Shown here: positions 24,503 through 30,791 of the stretch, piece by piece | How positions within the stretch are numbered: the first letter of the stretch is position 1 | How the letters are laid out: the number at the start of each line of letters is the position of its first letter | Source of the DNA: a virus | DNA length: 30,791 bases | Virus record (IMG/VR): IMGVR_UViG_3300042389_000145 | Span: 1 to 30,791 of that record | Direction: 5' to 3' (one strand) | Position numbers and translations under genes: made by a program | Notes under the pieces: model-generated | What the model was told of the DNA's origin: nothing | The model's input: only the letters and a program-made list of their open reading frames with translations | Databases searched by the model: none

Positions 24503-25070
24503 TTTTACTCAACCTAATAGTATTTGTGCTATTGATGCTAGTACCAATAGTCTTGCTTTTGCTTTATTTAATAATAAAAAACTTAATACTTTTGGAAAAA
24601 TAAAATTTGAAGGAAATACAAACTATGAAAAAGTAATGGATGCCTGTGCCAAAACAAAAGCATTTTTTGAATACTCTGGTGGATTTGAAGCAATAGTAAT
24701 TGAGCATACAGTTTTTATGAATAGTCCTAAAACTGCTGCAGATCTTGCATTGGTTCAAGGCGCTTTACTTGGAGCAGCAGGTTTATCTGGTACAAAACAA
24801 ATTGGTACTGTGGCACCAATTACATGGCAAAATTATTTAGGAAACAAAAAATTAACTAAAGAAGAACAACTAGGTATTAGATTAAAAAATCCTGGAAAAT
24901 CAGATTCTTGGTATAAAACATATGAAAGACAAGTTAGAAAAGAAAGGACTATAAAGTTAATTGAAATTAATTATGATAAAATTATTAACGATAATGACGT
25001 TGCTGATGCTTGTGGCATCGGTCATTGGGCTATTAATAACTGGAATAAGGCAATAGGGGTAACAGAGTAA
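24489..25070 (+). CDS. RuvC-like Holliday junction resolvase
   Basis: A 193-residue RNase H-fold nuclease. The RuvC acidic set is visible: D16 (ICAIDASTNS), E72 (IVIEHTVF) and D170/D173 (NDNDVADACGIGHWA). The overall length is near that of bacterial RuvC (about 170-190). It would cut branched recombination or replication intermediates so that unbranched DNA reaches the terminase. I use ATG 24489, ten bases after AAAGGA at 24473-24478; a TTG at 24483 is also possible and is only four bases from that site. Its stop overlaps the next start (TAATG). Two other candidate nucleases lie within 2 kb, so the functions may be partly redundant. Confidence 0.85.
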   Translation: MNKINFTQPNSICAIDASTNSLAFALFNNKKLNTFGKIKFEGNTNYEKVMDACAKTKAFFEYSGGFEAIVIEHTVFMNSPKTAADLALVQGALLGAAGLSGTKQIGTVAPITWQNYLGNKKLTKEEQLGIRLKNPGKSDSWYKTYERQVRKERTIKLIEINYDKIINDNDVADACGIGHWAINNWNKAIGVTE

Positions 25071-25714
25071 TGCCAGAATTAAATGCAAACATACCACCAA
25101 TAGAATGCTATGTTCGTGGAAATTTTTTAAGAGATCAAATAGATAGTCATGATAAGTATTTCCCATGTGTTATTTTTGGTGTGTCAACTATTAAAGGTAG
25201 AAGTCCACTATTTCATTTTTTAATGGAAGACGGTGGTATCTGGTGGAGAATGCCAATTAATGCTTTTTGTACAAAACCAAACATTACAGAAGAACCTTTA
25301 TATAATTTAGTTTTATGGAATTCTTTTAGCCCATATGTCTCTGTTACTAAATTTGAAAATTTAAGTAACATGAGGATGTCTTATGTAGATAGAAATAAAA
25401 ATAATATTTCTGGAAAATATTTATTTACTTTAGACTGGCATAATCCAGAAAGCAATATTTTAGATGATGGATATTCAGAAAGTCCAGGCCAACATAAATG
25501 TGGTCATGTTATTGAAAGAGACGATGGTAATTTTGCCATTCAGCCAAATAATAGAGTAAGATTAAAAGAACCATCTTTTGTAACAAAAAAAGATTTGGTA
25601 ATAGAAAGACTTATTAATACTAATAAATGGGATGTTGAAGGCTATGATAAGTGGGTCTTAGAAGACTCCAATGCCTATAATTATGATATTAAGGATGTTG
25701 AGGTTGACAAATAA
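25070..25714 (+). CDS. Conserved-looking phage protein of unknown function
   Basis: A 214-residue soluble protein beginning PELNANIPPIECYVRGNFLR. Its N-terminus and the segments GIWWRMPINAFCT and LVLWNSFSPYVSVTKFE look like proteins I recall among marine phages, where the function is unknown. The C-terminal part is charged (YDKWVLEDSNAYNYDIKD). No catalytic motif is visible. Sharing the TAATG junction with the resolvase, it may act in late DNA or packaging steps, but this is only context. Confidence 0.5.
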   Translation: MPELNANIPPIECYVRGNFLRDQIDSHDKYFPCVIFGVSTIKGRSPLFHFLMEDGGIWWRMPINAFCTKPNITEEPLYNLVLWNSFSPYVSVTKFENLSNMRMSYVDRNKNNISGKYLFTLDWHNPESNILDDGYSESPGQHKCGHVIERDDGNFAIQPNNRVRLKEPSFVTKKDLVIERLINTNKWDVEGYDKWVLEDSNAYNYDIKDVEVDK

Positions 25715-25718
25715 TCTT

Positions 25719-25874
25719 ATGGCTGGTAAACTGTATACAAGCGAGATTTGGCTTCGTAAGAGATATCTTATAGATAAAAAATCTCCACAAGACATTGCTA
25801 AAGAGTGTGGGGCAAGCATAGAAACGATTTATGTATACCTTGCAAAATTTGGATTAAGGAAATCAAGACGATGA
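25719..25874 (+). CDS. Tiny helix-turn-helix protein
   Basis: A 52-residue basic protein with a clear helix-turn-helix: SPQDIAKECGASIETIYVYLAKFG in which helix 1 (PQDIAKECG), turn (AS) and recognition helix (ETIYVYLAKF) are all present. It ends KSRR. The ATG at 25719 has no strong ribosome site; earlier in-frame starts (ATG 25671 and 25695) would overlap the preceding gene. It resembles the DNA-binding part of resolvases or terminase small subunits. It may be a transcription regulator or a DNA-packaging cofactor. Confidence 0.5.
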   Translation: MAGKLYTSEIWLRKRYLIDKKSPQDIAKECGASIETIYVYLAKFGLRKSRR

Positions 25875-26116
25875 GTAATAATTTAAACATTACAGTTGAT
25901 CAAGTCAATCACCCATTACACTATACGACTGATCCTAGTGGAGTTGAGTGTATACAAATTACACGTCATCGTAATTTTAATATTGGAAATGCCTTTAAAT
26001 ATTTATGGAGGGCAGGTCTTAAAGATGAAGCAAAAACAATTCAGGATTTAGAAAAAGCAATATTTTATATTAAAGACGAAATTAATCGTTTAGAGGGAAA
26101 ATATAATGTCAACTGA
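25871..26116 (+). CDS. DUF3310 protein
   Basis: An 81-residue protein matching the DUF3310 family (also called SaV-like or nucleotide-kinase-like): VNHPLHYTTD, GVECIQIT, FNIGNAFKYLWRAGLKDE and a C-terminal DLEKAIFYIKDEINRL. The family is common in phages, with uncertain activity. I take ATG 25871, which overlaps the previous stop as ATGA; an upstream in-frame ATG at 25805 would lie inside the helix-turn-helix gene. Confidence 0.85.
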   Translation: MSNNLNITVDQVNHPLHYTTDPSGVECIQITRHRNFNIGNAFKYLWRAGLKDEAKTIQDLEKAIFYIKDEINRLEGKYNVN

Positions 26117-26642
26117 GGCAGAATTAATTCAACATTTAGATGAAGTAAATAAAGTTGTAGCAGAATACCTTAAAGGTCAAGATCCTACAAGGATATCTAA
26201 AGAGTTAGACATTCCACGTACTCGTGTTGTCGCATTAATTAATGAGTGGAAGGTTATGGCATCTGCCAATGATGCAATTCGTGCTCGTGCTAAAGAGGCT
26301 CTTGCCGCTGCAGATACACATTATAGTAAACTTATCTCTAAGTCCTATGAGGTTATTGATGAAGCATCAATGACAAATAATCTTAGCGCAAAGACTCAAG
26401 CAATTAAGTTGGTTATGGATATTGAAAAATCTAGAATTGAAATGTTGCAAAAGGCTGGTTTGTTAGAAAACAAAGAACTTGCAGAAGAGATGGTTCAAAT
26501 TGAAAGACGGCAAGAAGTCCTAGTTGAAATTCTTAGAGAGATTGCTTCAACACACCCAGAGGTTCGTGATTTAATTATGCAACGCCTTTCTCAGATTGCT
26601 AAAGAAGGAGAGGTGATTACAATTGTCCACGATGTTCAATGA
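26106..26642 (+). CDS. terS: Terminase small subunit
   Basis: A 178-residue protein that recognises phage DNA for packaging. Residues about 23-50 (LKGQDPTRISKELDIP, then RTRVVALINEW) form a helix-turn-helix. A long helical, coiled-coil-forming section follows, ending with a C-terminal helix (EVRDLIMQRLSQIA), consistent with an oligomeric ring. It lies immediately before the large subunit, overlapping it by 20 bases, and overlaps DUF3310 by 11 bases. The call rests on architecture and position. Confidence 0.75.
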   Translation: MSTEAELIQHLDEVNKVVAEYLKGQDPTRISKELDIPRTRVVALINEWKVMASANDAIRARAKEALAAADTHYSKLISKSYEVIDEASMTNNLSAKTQAIKLVMDIEKSRIEMLQKAGLLENKELAEEMVQIERRQEVLVEILREIASTHPEVRDLIMQRLSQIAKEGEVITIVHDVQ

Positions 26643-28407
26643 CTTTCTTGAAGTACTAAAAGAAAATCACTTTGAAGAAAAGCCAGTAGATGCTAAGACA
26701 TTTGTAGAGTCTTCTGACTATTTAGGGCAACCACCCCTATCTTCAATTCAATATGACATTGTAGAAGCAATGAGCCAGGTATACAAAAAAGAAGACTTAC
26801 AAGAATTATATGGATCTGTAGAAGGAGCAAGATACTATGAAAAATACACAAAAAACGAAATCATCCTACAATTGGGCAAAGGTTCTGGTAAAGATTTCAC
26901 CTCTACTGTTGCTTGCGCTTATATTGTTTATAAGTTATTATGTCTCAAAGATCCTGCAAGATATTTCGGAAAACCAAGTGGAGATGCAATAGATTTAATT
27001 AACGTTGCTATTAACGCACAACAGGCTAAAAATGTTTTCTTTAAAGGATTTAAAACAAAAATTGAAAAATCACCATGGTTTGCAGGTAAGTATAATGCTA
27101 AAGCAGACTCAGTAGAATTTGATAAATCAATTACAGTTTATTCTGGACATTCAGAAAGAGAATCACATGAAGGATTAAACTTGTTGCTTGCAGTGCTTGA
27201 CGAAATTTCTGGTTTTGCATCAGAAGTTGGAACTGGAAATGAACAAGGCAAGACTGCAGAAAATATTTATAAAGCGTTTCGTGGTTCTGTAGATTCTCGT
27301 TTTCCAGATTTAGGTAAAGTGGTTTTACTTTCATTCCCTCGTTATCAAGGTGACTTTATTTCTAAAAGATATGAAGATGTTATTGCAGAAAAAGAAACTA
27401 TTGAAAAGAAACATGTTTTTATTATGAATGAAGATCTACCCCATGATGATCCAAGCAATCAATTTGAAATTAACTGGGATGAAGATAATATTATTTCTTA
27501 TAAAGTTCCAAAGATTTTGGCTTTTAAAAGACCAACATGGGAAGTAAACCCTACTCGTAAAATAGATGATTTTAAATTAGCATTTTATACAGATATTGGA
27601 GATGCAATGATGCGTTTTGCATGTATGCCAACATTTGCATCAGATGCGTTCTTTAAACAAAAAGAGAAATTAGAAAAATGTATGAACACTAGAAATCCAA
27701 TAGATTCATTTAGAAGGTTTGATGAAACCTTTAAACCAGATCCAGAAAAAGTTTATTATATTCATGCCGACCTTGCTCAGAAGCATGACAAGTGTGCTGT
27801 TGCTATTGCACATGTTGATAAATGGGTTAATATCCAAGTCATCAAAGATTATGAACAGGTTGCACCAATTGTTGTTGTTGACGCTGTCGCTTGGTGGGAA
27901 CCAAGAGCAGAGGGTCCAGTAAACCTATCAGAGGTAAAGCAATGGATTATTAATTTACGTAGAGAAGGTTTTAATATTGGCATGGTATCTTTTGATCGTT
28001 GGCAATCATTTGATATTCAAAATGAACTACAGGCTGTTGGAATTAAAACAGAAACAGTTTCAGTTGCTAAAAAACACTATGAAGATTTAGCCATGATGAT
28101 TTATGAAGAGCGTGTTGCTATTCCAATGATTCCACTATTATTAGAAGAAATGTCAGAATTAAAAATTATGAAGGGTAACAGGGTAGACCACCCCCGTAAA
28201 AAATCTAAAGATCTAGCAGATGCTGTTTGTGGAGCGGTATTTGGAGCAATATCTCACACAATAAAGAATAATAATATAGAGATAGAGGTTCATACCTGGG
28301 GGTCTTCTTCTAGACTTGCAGAAAAACAGCAACATATGGTAGACTTAGATAATCGGAAAATGCCTAACGATGTTAAGGATTTTCTAGATAAGTTAAACTT
28401 AATATAA
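26623..28407 (+). CDS. terL: Terminase large subunit
   Basis: A 594-residue packaging motor. Walker A is residues 85-91 (GKGSGKD), Walker B LLAVLDE ends at D193-E194, and the C-terminal RNase H-type nuclease has D383 (HADLAQ), D458 (SFDRWQ) and D530/D533 (KDLADAV). The residue after the P-loop lysine is Asp, not Ser or Thr; GKGSGKD is seen in some phage terminases, so I read it as a lineage trait. I start at TTG 26623: GGAGAGGTGAT at 26608-26616 complements the ribosomal anti-Shine-Dalgarno sequence and lies six bases before it. ATG 26632 is an alternative three codons in. Confidence 0.95.
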   Translation: MSTMFNDFLEVLKENHFEEKPVDAKTFVESSDYLGQPPLSSIQYDIVEAMSQVYKKEDLQELYGSVEGARYYEKYTKNEIILQLGKGSGKDFTSTVACAYIVYKLLCLKDPARYFGKPSGDAIDLINVAINAQQAKNVFFKGFKTKIEKSPWFAGKYNAKADSVEFDKSITVYSGHSERESHEGLNLLLAVLDEISGFASEVGTGNEQGKTAENIYKAFRGSVDSRFPDLGKVVLLSFPRYQGDFISKRYEDVIAEKETIEKKHVFIMNEDLPHDDPSNQFEINWDEDNIISYKVPKILAFKRPTWEVNPTRKIDDFKLAFYTDIGDAMMRFACMPTFASDAFFKQKEKLEKCMNTRNPIDSFRRFDETFKPDPEKVYYIHADLAQKHDKCAVAIAHVDKWVNIQVIKDYEQVAPIVVVDAVAWWEPRAEGPVNLSEVKQWIINLRREGFNIGMVSFDRWQSFDIQNELQAVGIKTETVSVAKKHYEDLAMMIYEERVAIPMIPLLLEEMSELKIMKGNRVDHPRKKSKDLADAVCGAVFGAISHTIKNNNIEIEVHTWGSSSRLAEKQQHMVDLDNRKMPNDVKDFLDKLNLI

Positions 28408-28423
28408 ACAAACAAGGAGAAAA

Positions 28424-30028
28424 ATGAATTCATTCAAGAAAATTGCTATTGTCATCGCTGCAGCCTTGACTAGCACTACACTTGTCGCTACGCCAGCAAA
28501 CGCTGCTCCGACAATTGTAAATACAACAATGTACGACACTACAAACGGTGTTCAGGTTATTGGTGGTTTTGCAACTCTTACAATTAATACAGACACGAGC
28601 ACGGTAGCAACTGTTACCCTGTCTGGTGTGGGTTCAATTGTATCTGCATCTGCAGGATCAAATACTACCCTGTTAACGCCAGTTAATGGTTATTATCAAA
28701 TTACAACTAGCAACGTAGGCGCAGGAGTTTCAACTCTTATTATTTCAAGCCCTACTGCTGGCACATCTACAGTAACTGTTACTCCAATTACTGCTGGTAC
28801 TGGAATTCCAGGAACCCCAGTAATTAAAACAATCTCATGGACGGCTTCTGGTACCTTATCAGTATCTACGTCATACACAACAGTTTATTCTGCAGTAGGA
28901 GTTGCTGCACCAGATGCAACAACTAATTCTGTATCAATTATTGCTGCAAAGGCTGCTCAATCAGCAGCAGCAAATGCAGTTGCTAATATTCTTGTAGCAC
29001 CAAAAGATGGAAATAACAATGCCATTACAAATGGAACATTAACAGTAACTGTTGCTGGTCCAGGAATGATTGGTCTTGGTACAACACAGGCTAATGCAGC
29101 CTCACAAGGTCGTGCTGTTACAGGAACTGCTGGACAATATTTTGTAAACGTATTTGGAGATGGAACATCAGGAACATCAACAATTACAATTTCAAGTGGC
29201 TCTACAGTTTTAGCAACTAAGACAGTTGTTTTTGCTGGAGATGCTGCAACTTATACTGCAACAAAAGGTTTTTCAGTCTACCGTGTTGGATCTAACGGAA
29301 CTGATGGATCTTCAACATCTTATGGTGTTGCAGTTGCTGTAAAAGATGCAAACGGCAATCCAGTATCTAATGGAACTACAGTTTATGCTACTTCAGCATC
29401 TACATCTGTAGCAACAGTTTCTGCTTCAACAACAACTACTAATGGAGTAGCATATTTTGCTATTAATGGAGTTGCTACTGGAGACGTTGCAATTACATTT
29501 GCTAATGCAACAACAACTCCTACAGTTTCAACAAGCACAGTTGTTACAATTGGAAGTTCTGTAGCATCATCTGTTACTTTATCATTTGATAAAAAATCTT
29601 ATATCAATGGAGAAAAAGTTCAACTTACTTTAAAGGCAGTAGATGCTTCAGGTAAGCCAATCTCAGATATTGCTGCAAGTGGCGCTTCATATACTGATCT
29701 ATTGTCAGCAGACCTAATTTCATCTACTCAACTAGGTGGAGCAACATTGGTTGGATCTAAGACTCCAACATTTGTTGGCGGAGTTGCAACATGGAACCTA
29801 TATGCTCCATTATCTGCTGGTCCATTCACAGTTACAGGTACAACTGGAACTGCTGCTGGACTTGCTTTATCAGCACAGAAGGTTGCATTATCAACAACTG
29901 CAAATGTATTGGATGCAAATGCTACTGCAAATGCAGCATTATTGGCACAACTTGATGCATTAAATGCAAAGATTGTGGCTCTTAATGCTCTTATCGCTAA
30001 GATCATGAAAAAGTTAAAAATTAAGTAA
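28424..30028 (+). CDS. Secreted Ig-like repeat protein, unknown function
   Basis: A 534-residue exported protein. The N-terminus is a Sec signal peptide: basic FKK, hydrophobic IAIVIAAALTSTTLV, and cleavage after ANA (residue 27). Three Ig-like units lie near 180-270, 284-363 (VAVAVKDANGNPVSNGTTVY) and 378-475 (KKSYINGEKVQLTLKAVDAS), resembling Big_1/invasin-type domains. The C-terminus (about 500-534) is a Leu/Ala/Ile heptad helix ending in KKLKIK. Thr, Ala, Ser and Val dominate, unlike neighbouring genes. AAGGAGA at 28414-28420 supports the start, 16 bases after the terminase. A terminator follows. It may sit on the host surface or on the virion. The host surface-layer resemblance is an inference. 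Confidence 0.75.
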   Translation: MNSFKKIAIVIAAALTSTTLVATPANAAPTIVNTTMYDTTNGVQVIGGFATLTINTDTSTVATVTLSGVGSIVSASAGSNTTLLTPVNGYYQITTSNVGAGVSTLIISSPTAGTSTVTVTPITAGTGIPGTPVIKTISWTASGTLSVSTSYTTVYSAVGVAAPDATTNSVSIIAAKAAQSAAANAVANILVAPKDGNNNAITNGTLTVTVAGPGMIGLGTTQANAASQGRAVTGTAGQYFVNVFGDGTSGTSTITISSGSTVLATKTVVFAGDAATYTATKGFSVYRVGSNGTDGSSTSYGVAVAVKDANGNPVSNGTTVYATSASTSVATVSASTTTTNGVAYFAINGVATGDVAITFANATTTPTVSTSTVVTIGSSVASSVTLSFDKKSYINGEKVQLTLKAVDASGKPISDIAASGASYTDLLSADLISSTQLGGATLVGSKTPTFVGGVATWNLYAPLSAGPFTVTGTTGTAAGLALSAQKVALSTTANVLDANATANAALLAQLDALNAKIVALNALIAKIMKKLKIK

Positions 30029-30044
30029 TAACTTAACTTAAATT

Positions 30045-30076
30045 AGAGGGTAGATTAATTTCTACCCTCTTTTTTT
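30045..30076 (+). terminator. Intrinsic terminator after the secreted Ig-like gene
   Basis: A perfect 10-base inverted repeat, AGAGGGTAGA at 30045-30054 and TCTACCCTCT at 30061-30070, encloses a 6-base loop (TTAATT) and is followed by seven T residues (30070-30076). It lies 17 bases after the stop codon, so it would end the long late transcript here and separate the next gene. Confidence 0.9.
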
Positions 30077-30088
30077 ATGATTTAAAAA

Positions 30089-30109
30089 TGGTATAATTAC
30101 TAATATAAT
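30089..30109 (+). promoter_or_regulatory. Tandem -10 promoter region before the second secreted gene
   Basis: TGG at 30089-30091 joined to TATAAT at 30092-30097 forms an extended -10. A second TATAAT lies at 30104-30109, and the nine bases TATAATTAC are repeated with a 12-base period (30092-30100 and 30104-30112). No clear -35 is visible; the terminator occupies the place where one would be. AGGAGA at 30117-30122 follows. The region between 30077 and 30133 otherwise holds nothing recognisable. Confidence 0.5.
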
Positions 30110-30133
30110 TACACATAGGAGACCACCACTCAA

Positions 30134-30791
30134 TTGAAAAACCTTAAACGAAGACTAATATTAGCCTTTGGGGTAGGGTTATGCATAACAATTTTTGGAA
30201 TTATGGCTCCAGATCGTGCTCATGCTACAGAAAATCAAGAACAGGTTATTGTTAGCCCTGCACAACAAGCAGTTAATACAGCCCTTGGAACAGCCACTAC
30301 AGCCGTTCAAGAGGCTATAGATGCCACCGCAAGTGCTACGGTTGAAATAACACAAGCACAAACCGAATATTCTCAAGCCCAATCTGTAACGGCAGAGGTA
30401 GCATCAAAAATATCTTTGGCTAATACAGAAATAAATAATGTTCAAACCGCTATTAATACTATTAGTAATGTTGATTTATCTGTTACTACAATAGATCAAA
30501 GTTCTCAGGTAGTTCAAGATGCAAAGGCTACAGTAACTGTTGCAACTACCGCTATAAATAATATAACAACACAAATAACAGAGGCTCAGACAGCAATATC
30601 TGAAGCCGTAGTTGCAAAAACAGAAGCATCTACTGCACAAGCCACTGCACAAACAGAACTAACACAAGCAAACCTTGCTATTGATGCTGCTCAAACTGCA
30701 GTCAATAATTTACAAGCCACTATTGGAACTAGCACAAATGTTTTGGCTGGAGTAGATGATGCTGGTGTTCAAATGAATCTTCCGTTCGGAA
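30134..30791 (+). CDS. Secreted coiled-coil protein (5' part, runs off the window)
   Basis: From TTG 30134 the frame stays open to the window end (219 codons). The N-terminus is a signal peptide: KNLKRRLILAF, a hydrophobic GLCITIFGIMAP, then cleavage after AHA (residue 31). Residues about 40-205 are Gln/Ala/Thr-rich with spaced Ile/Val/Leu, such as EITQAQTEYS and TEAQTAISEAV, typical of a long coiled coil or beta-helical stalk. The last visible residues, VQMNLPFG, may begin a globular domain. AGGAG lies about 12 bases upstream of the start, a slightly long spacing. An own promoter region and an upstream terminator make it an independent unit. A tail or surface fibre is possible. Confidence 0.6.
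   Translation, partial: MKNLKRRLILAFGVGLCITIFGIMAPDRAHATENQEQVIVSPAQQAVNTALGTATTAVQEAIDATASATVEITQAQTEYSQAQSVTAEVASKISLANTEINNVQTAINTISNVDLSVTTIDQSSQVVQDAKATVTVATTAINNITTQITEAQTAISEAVVAKTEASTAQATAQTELTQANLAIDAAQTAVNNLQATIGTSTNVLAGVDDAGVQMNLPFG

Noticed and set aside
25805-25870. Longer N-terminus for the DUF3310 protein
   Set aside because: The upstream part is the helix-turn-helix gene read in another frame and does not look like the family. ATG 25871 couples through ATGA.
28400-28410. TATAAA at 28403 as a promoter for the secreted Ig-like gene
   Set aside because: It is a weak -10 with no extended TG and no -35, at the terminase end. Read-through from upstream is simpler.
29728-30382. Minus-strand open frames under the secreted genes (29728-30006 and 30179-30382)
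   Set aside because: They oppose strong plus-strand genes with signal peptides and show low-complexity mirror composition, with no ribosome sites.
1-30791. tRNA genes, integrase, repressor or insertion sequences
   Set aside because: The gaps between genes are too short for tRNAs except 30029-30133, which holds the terminator and promoter region. No integrase, repressor or transposase-like coding sequence was recognised.

Overview
The window reads as part of an AT-rich tailed double-stranded DNA bacteriophage genome. All recognisable genes lie on the + strand. They are packed with 1-55 base overlaps or gaps of under 35 bases, and the only larger gap is the 105 bases before the last gene. The host is an inference. 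The combination of a DnaB-like helicase, DnaG-type primase, bacterial-type DnaE polymerase and RecA, with AT-rich codon use and Sec signal peptides on two phage genes, is typical of phages of low-GC aquatic Actinobacteria, but nothing seen here proves that host. No integrase, repressor, tRNA, CRISPR array or insertion sequence was found.

Bases 1-14235 are the tail module. It starts with the last codons of an upstream gene, then a 2051-residue tape measure protein with a C-terminal LysM domain. Next come a small tail protein, a 1501-residue tail-hub-like protein with a probable inserted lectin-like domain, and a proline-rich linker protein. The module ends with three probable distal or fibre proteins: one with a conserved-looking N-terminus, one fibronectin-III-like, and one H-type-lectin-like.

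Bases 14246-25070 hold two small regulatory-type genes (a zinc ribbon and a helix-turn-helix protein), then the replication and recombination block: a small protein before the helicase, DnaB-like helicase, CHC2/TOPRIM primase, probable single-stranded DNA binding protein, DnaE with a fully conserved PHP metal site, and a RecA with an altered P-loop. Small zinc proteins, a probable PD-(D/E)XK mini-nuclease, a Cas4/RecB-like Fe-S nuclease and a RuvC-like resolvase follow. Together these could supply an almost self-contained replisome and recombination-dependent replication, whose branched products would be resolved before packaging.

Bases 25070-28407 hold an unknown conserved-looking protein, a tiny helix-turn-helix protein, a DUF3310 protein and the two terminase subunits. 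Bases 28424 to the end are different in kind. A secreted, Thr/Ala/Ser-rich protein with Ig-like repeats is followed by a strong intrinsic terminator, a tandem -10 promoter region and the start of a second secreted, coiled-coil-rich protein that runs off the window. This exported-protein pair beside the terminase is the least explained part of the window and the best candidate for new biology.
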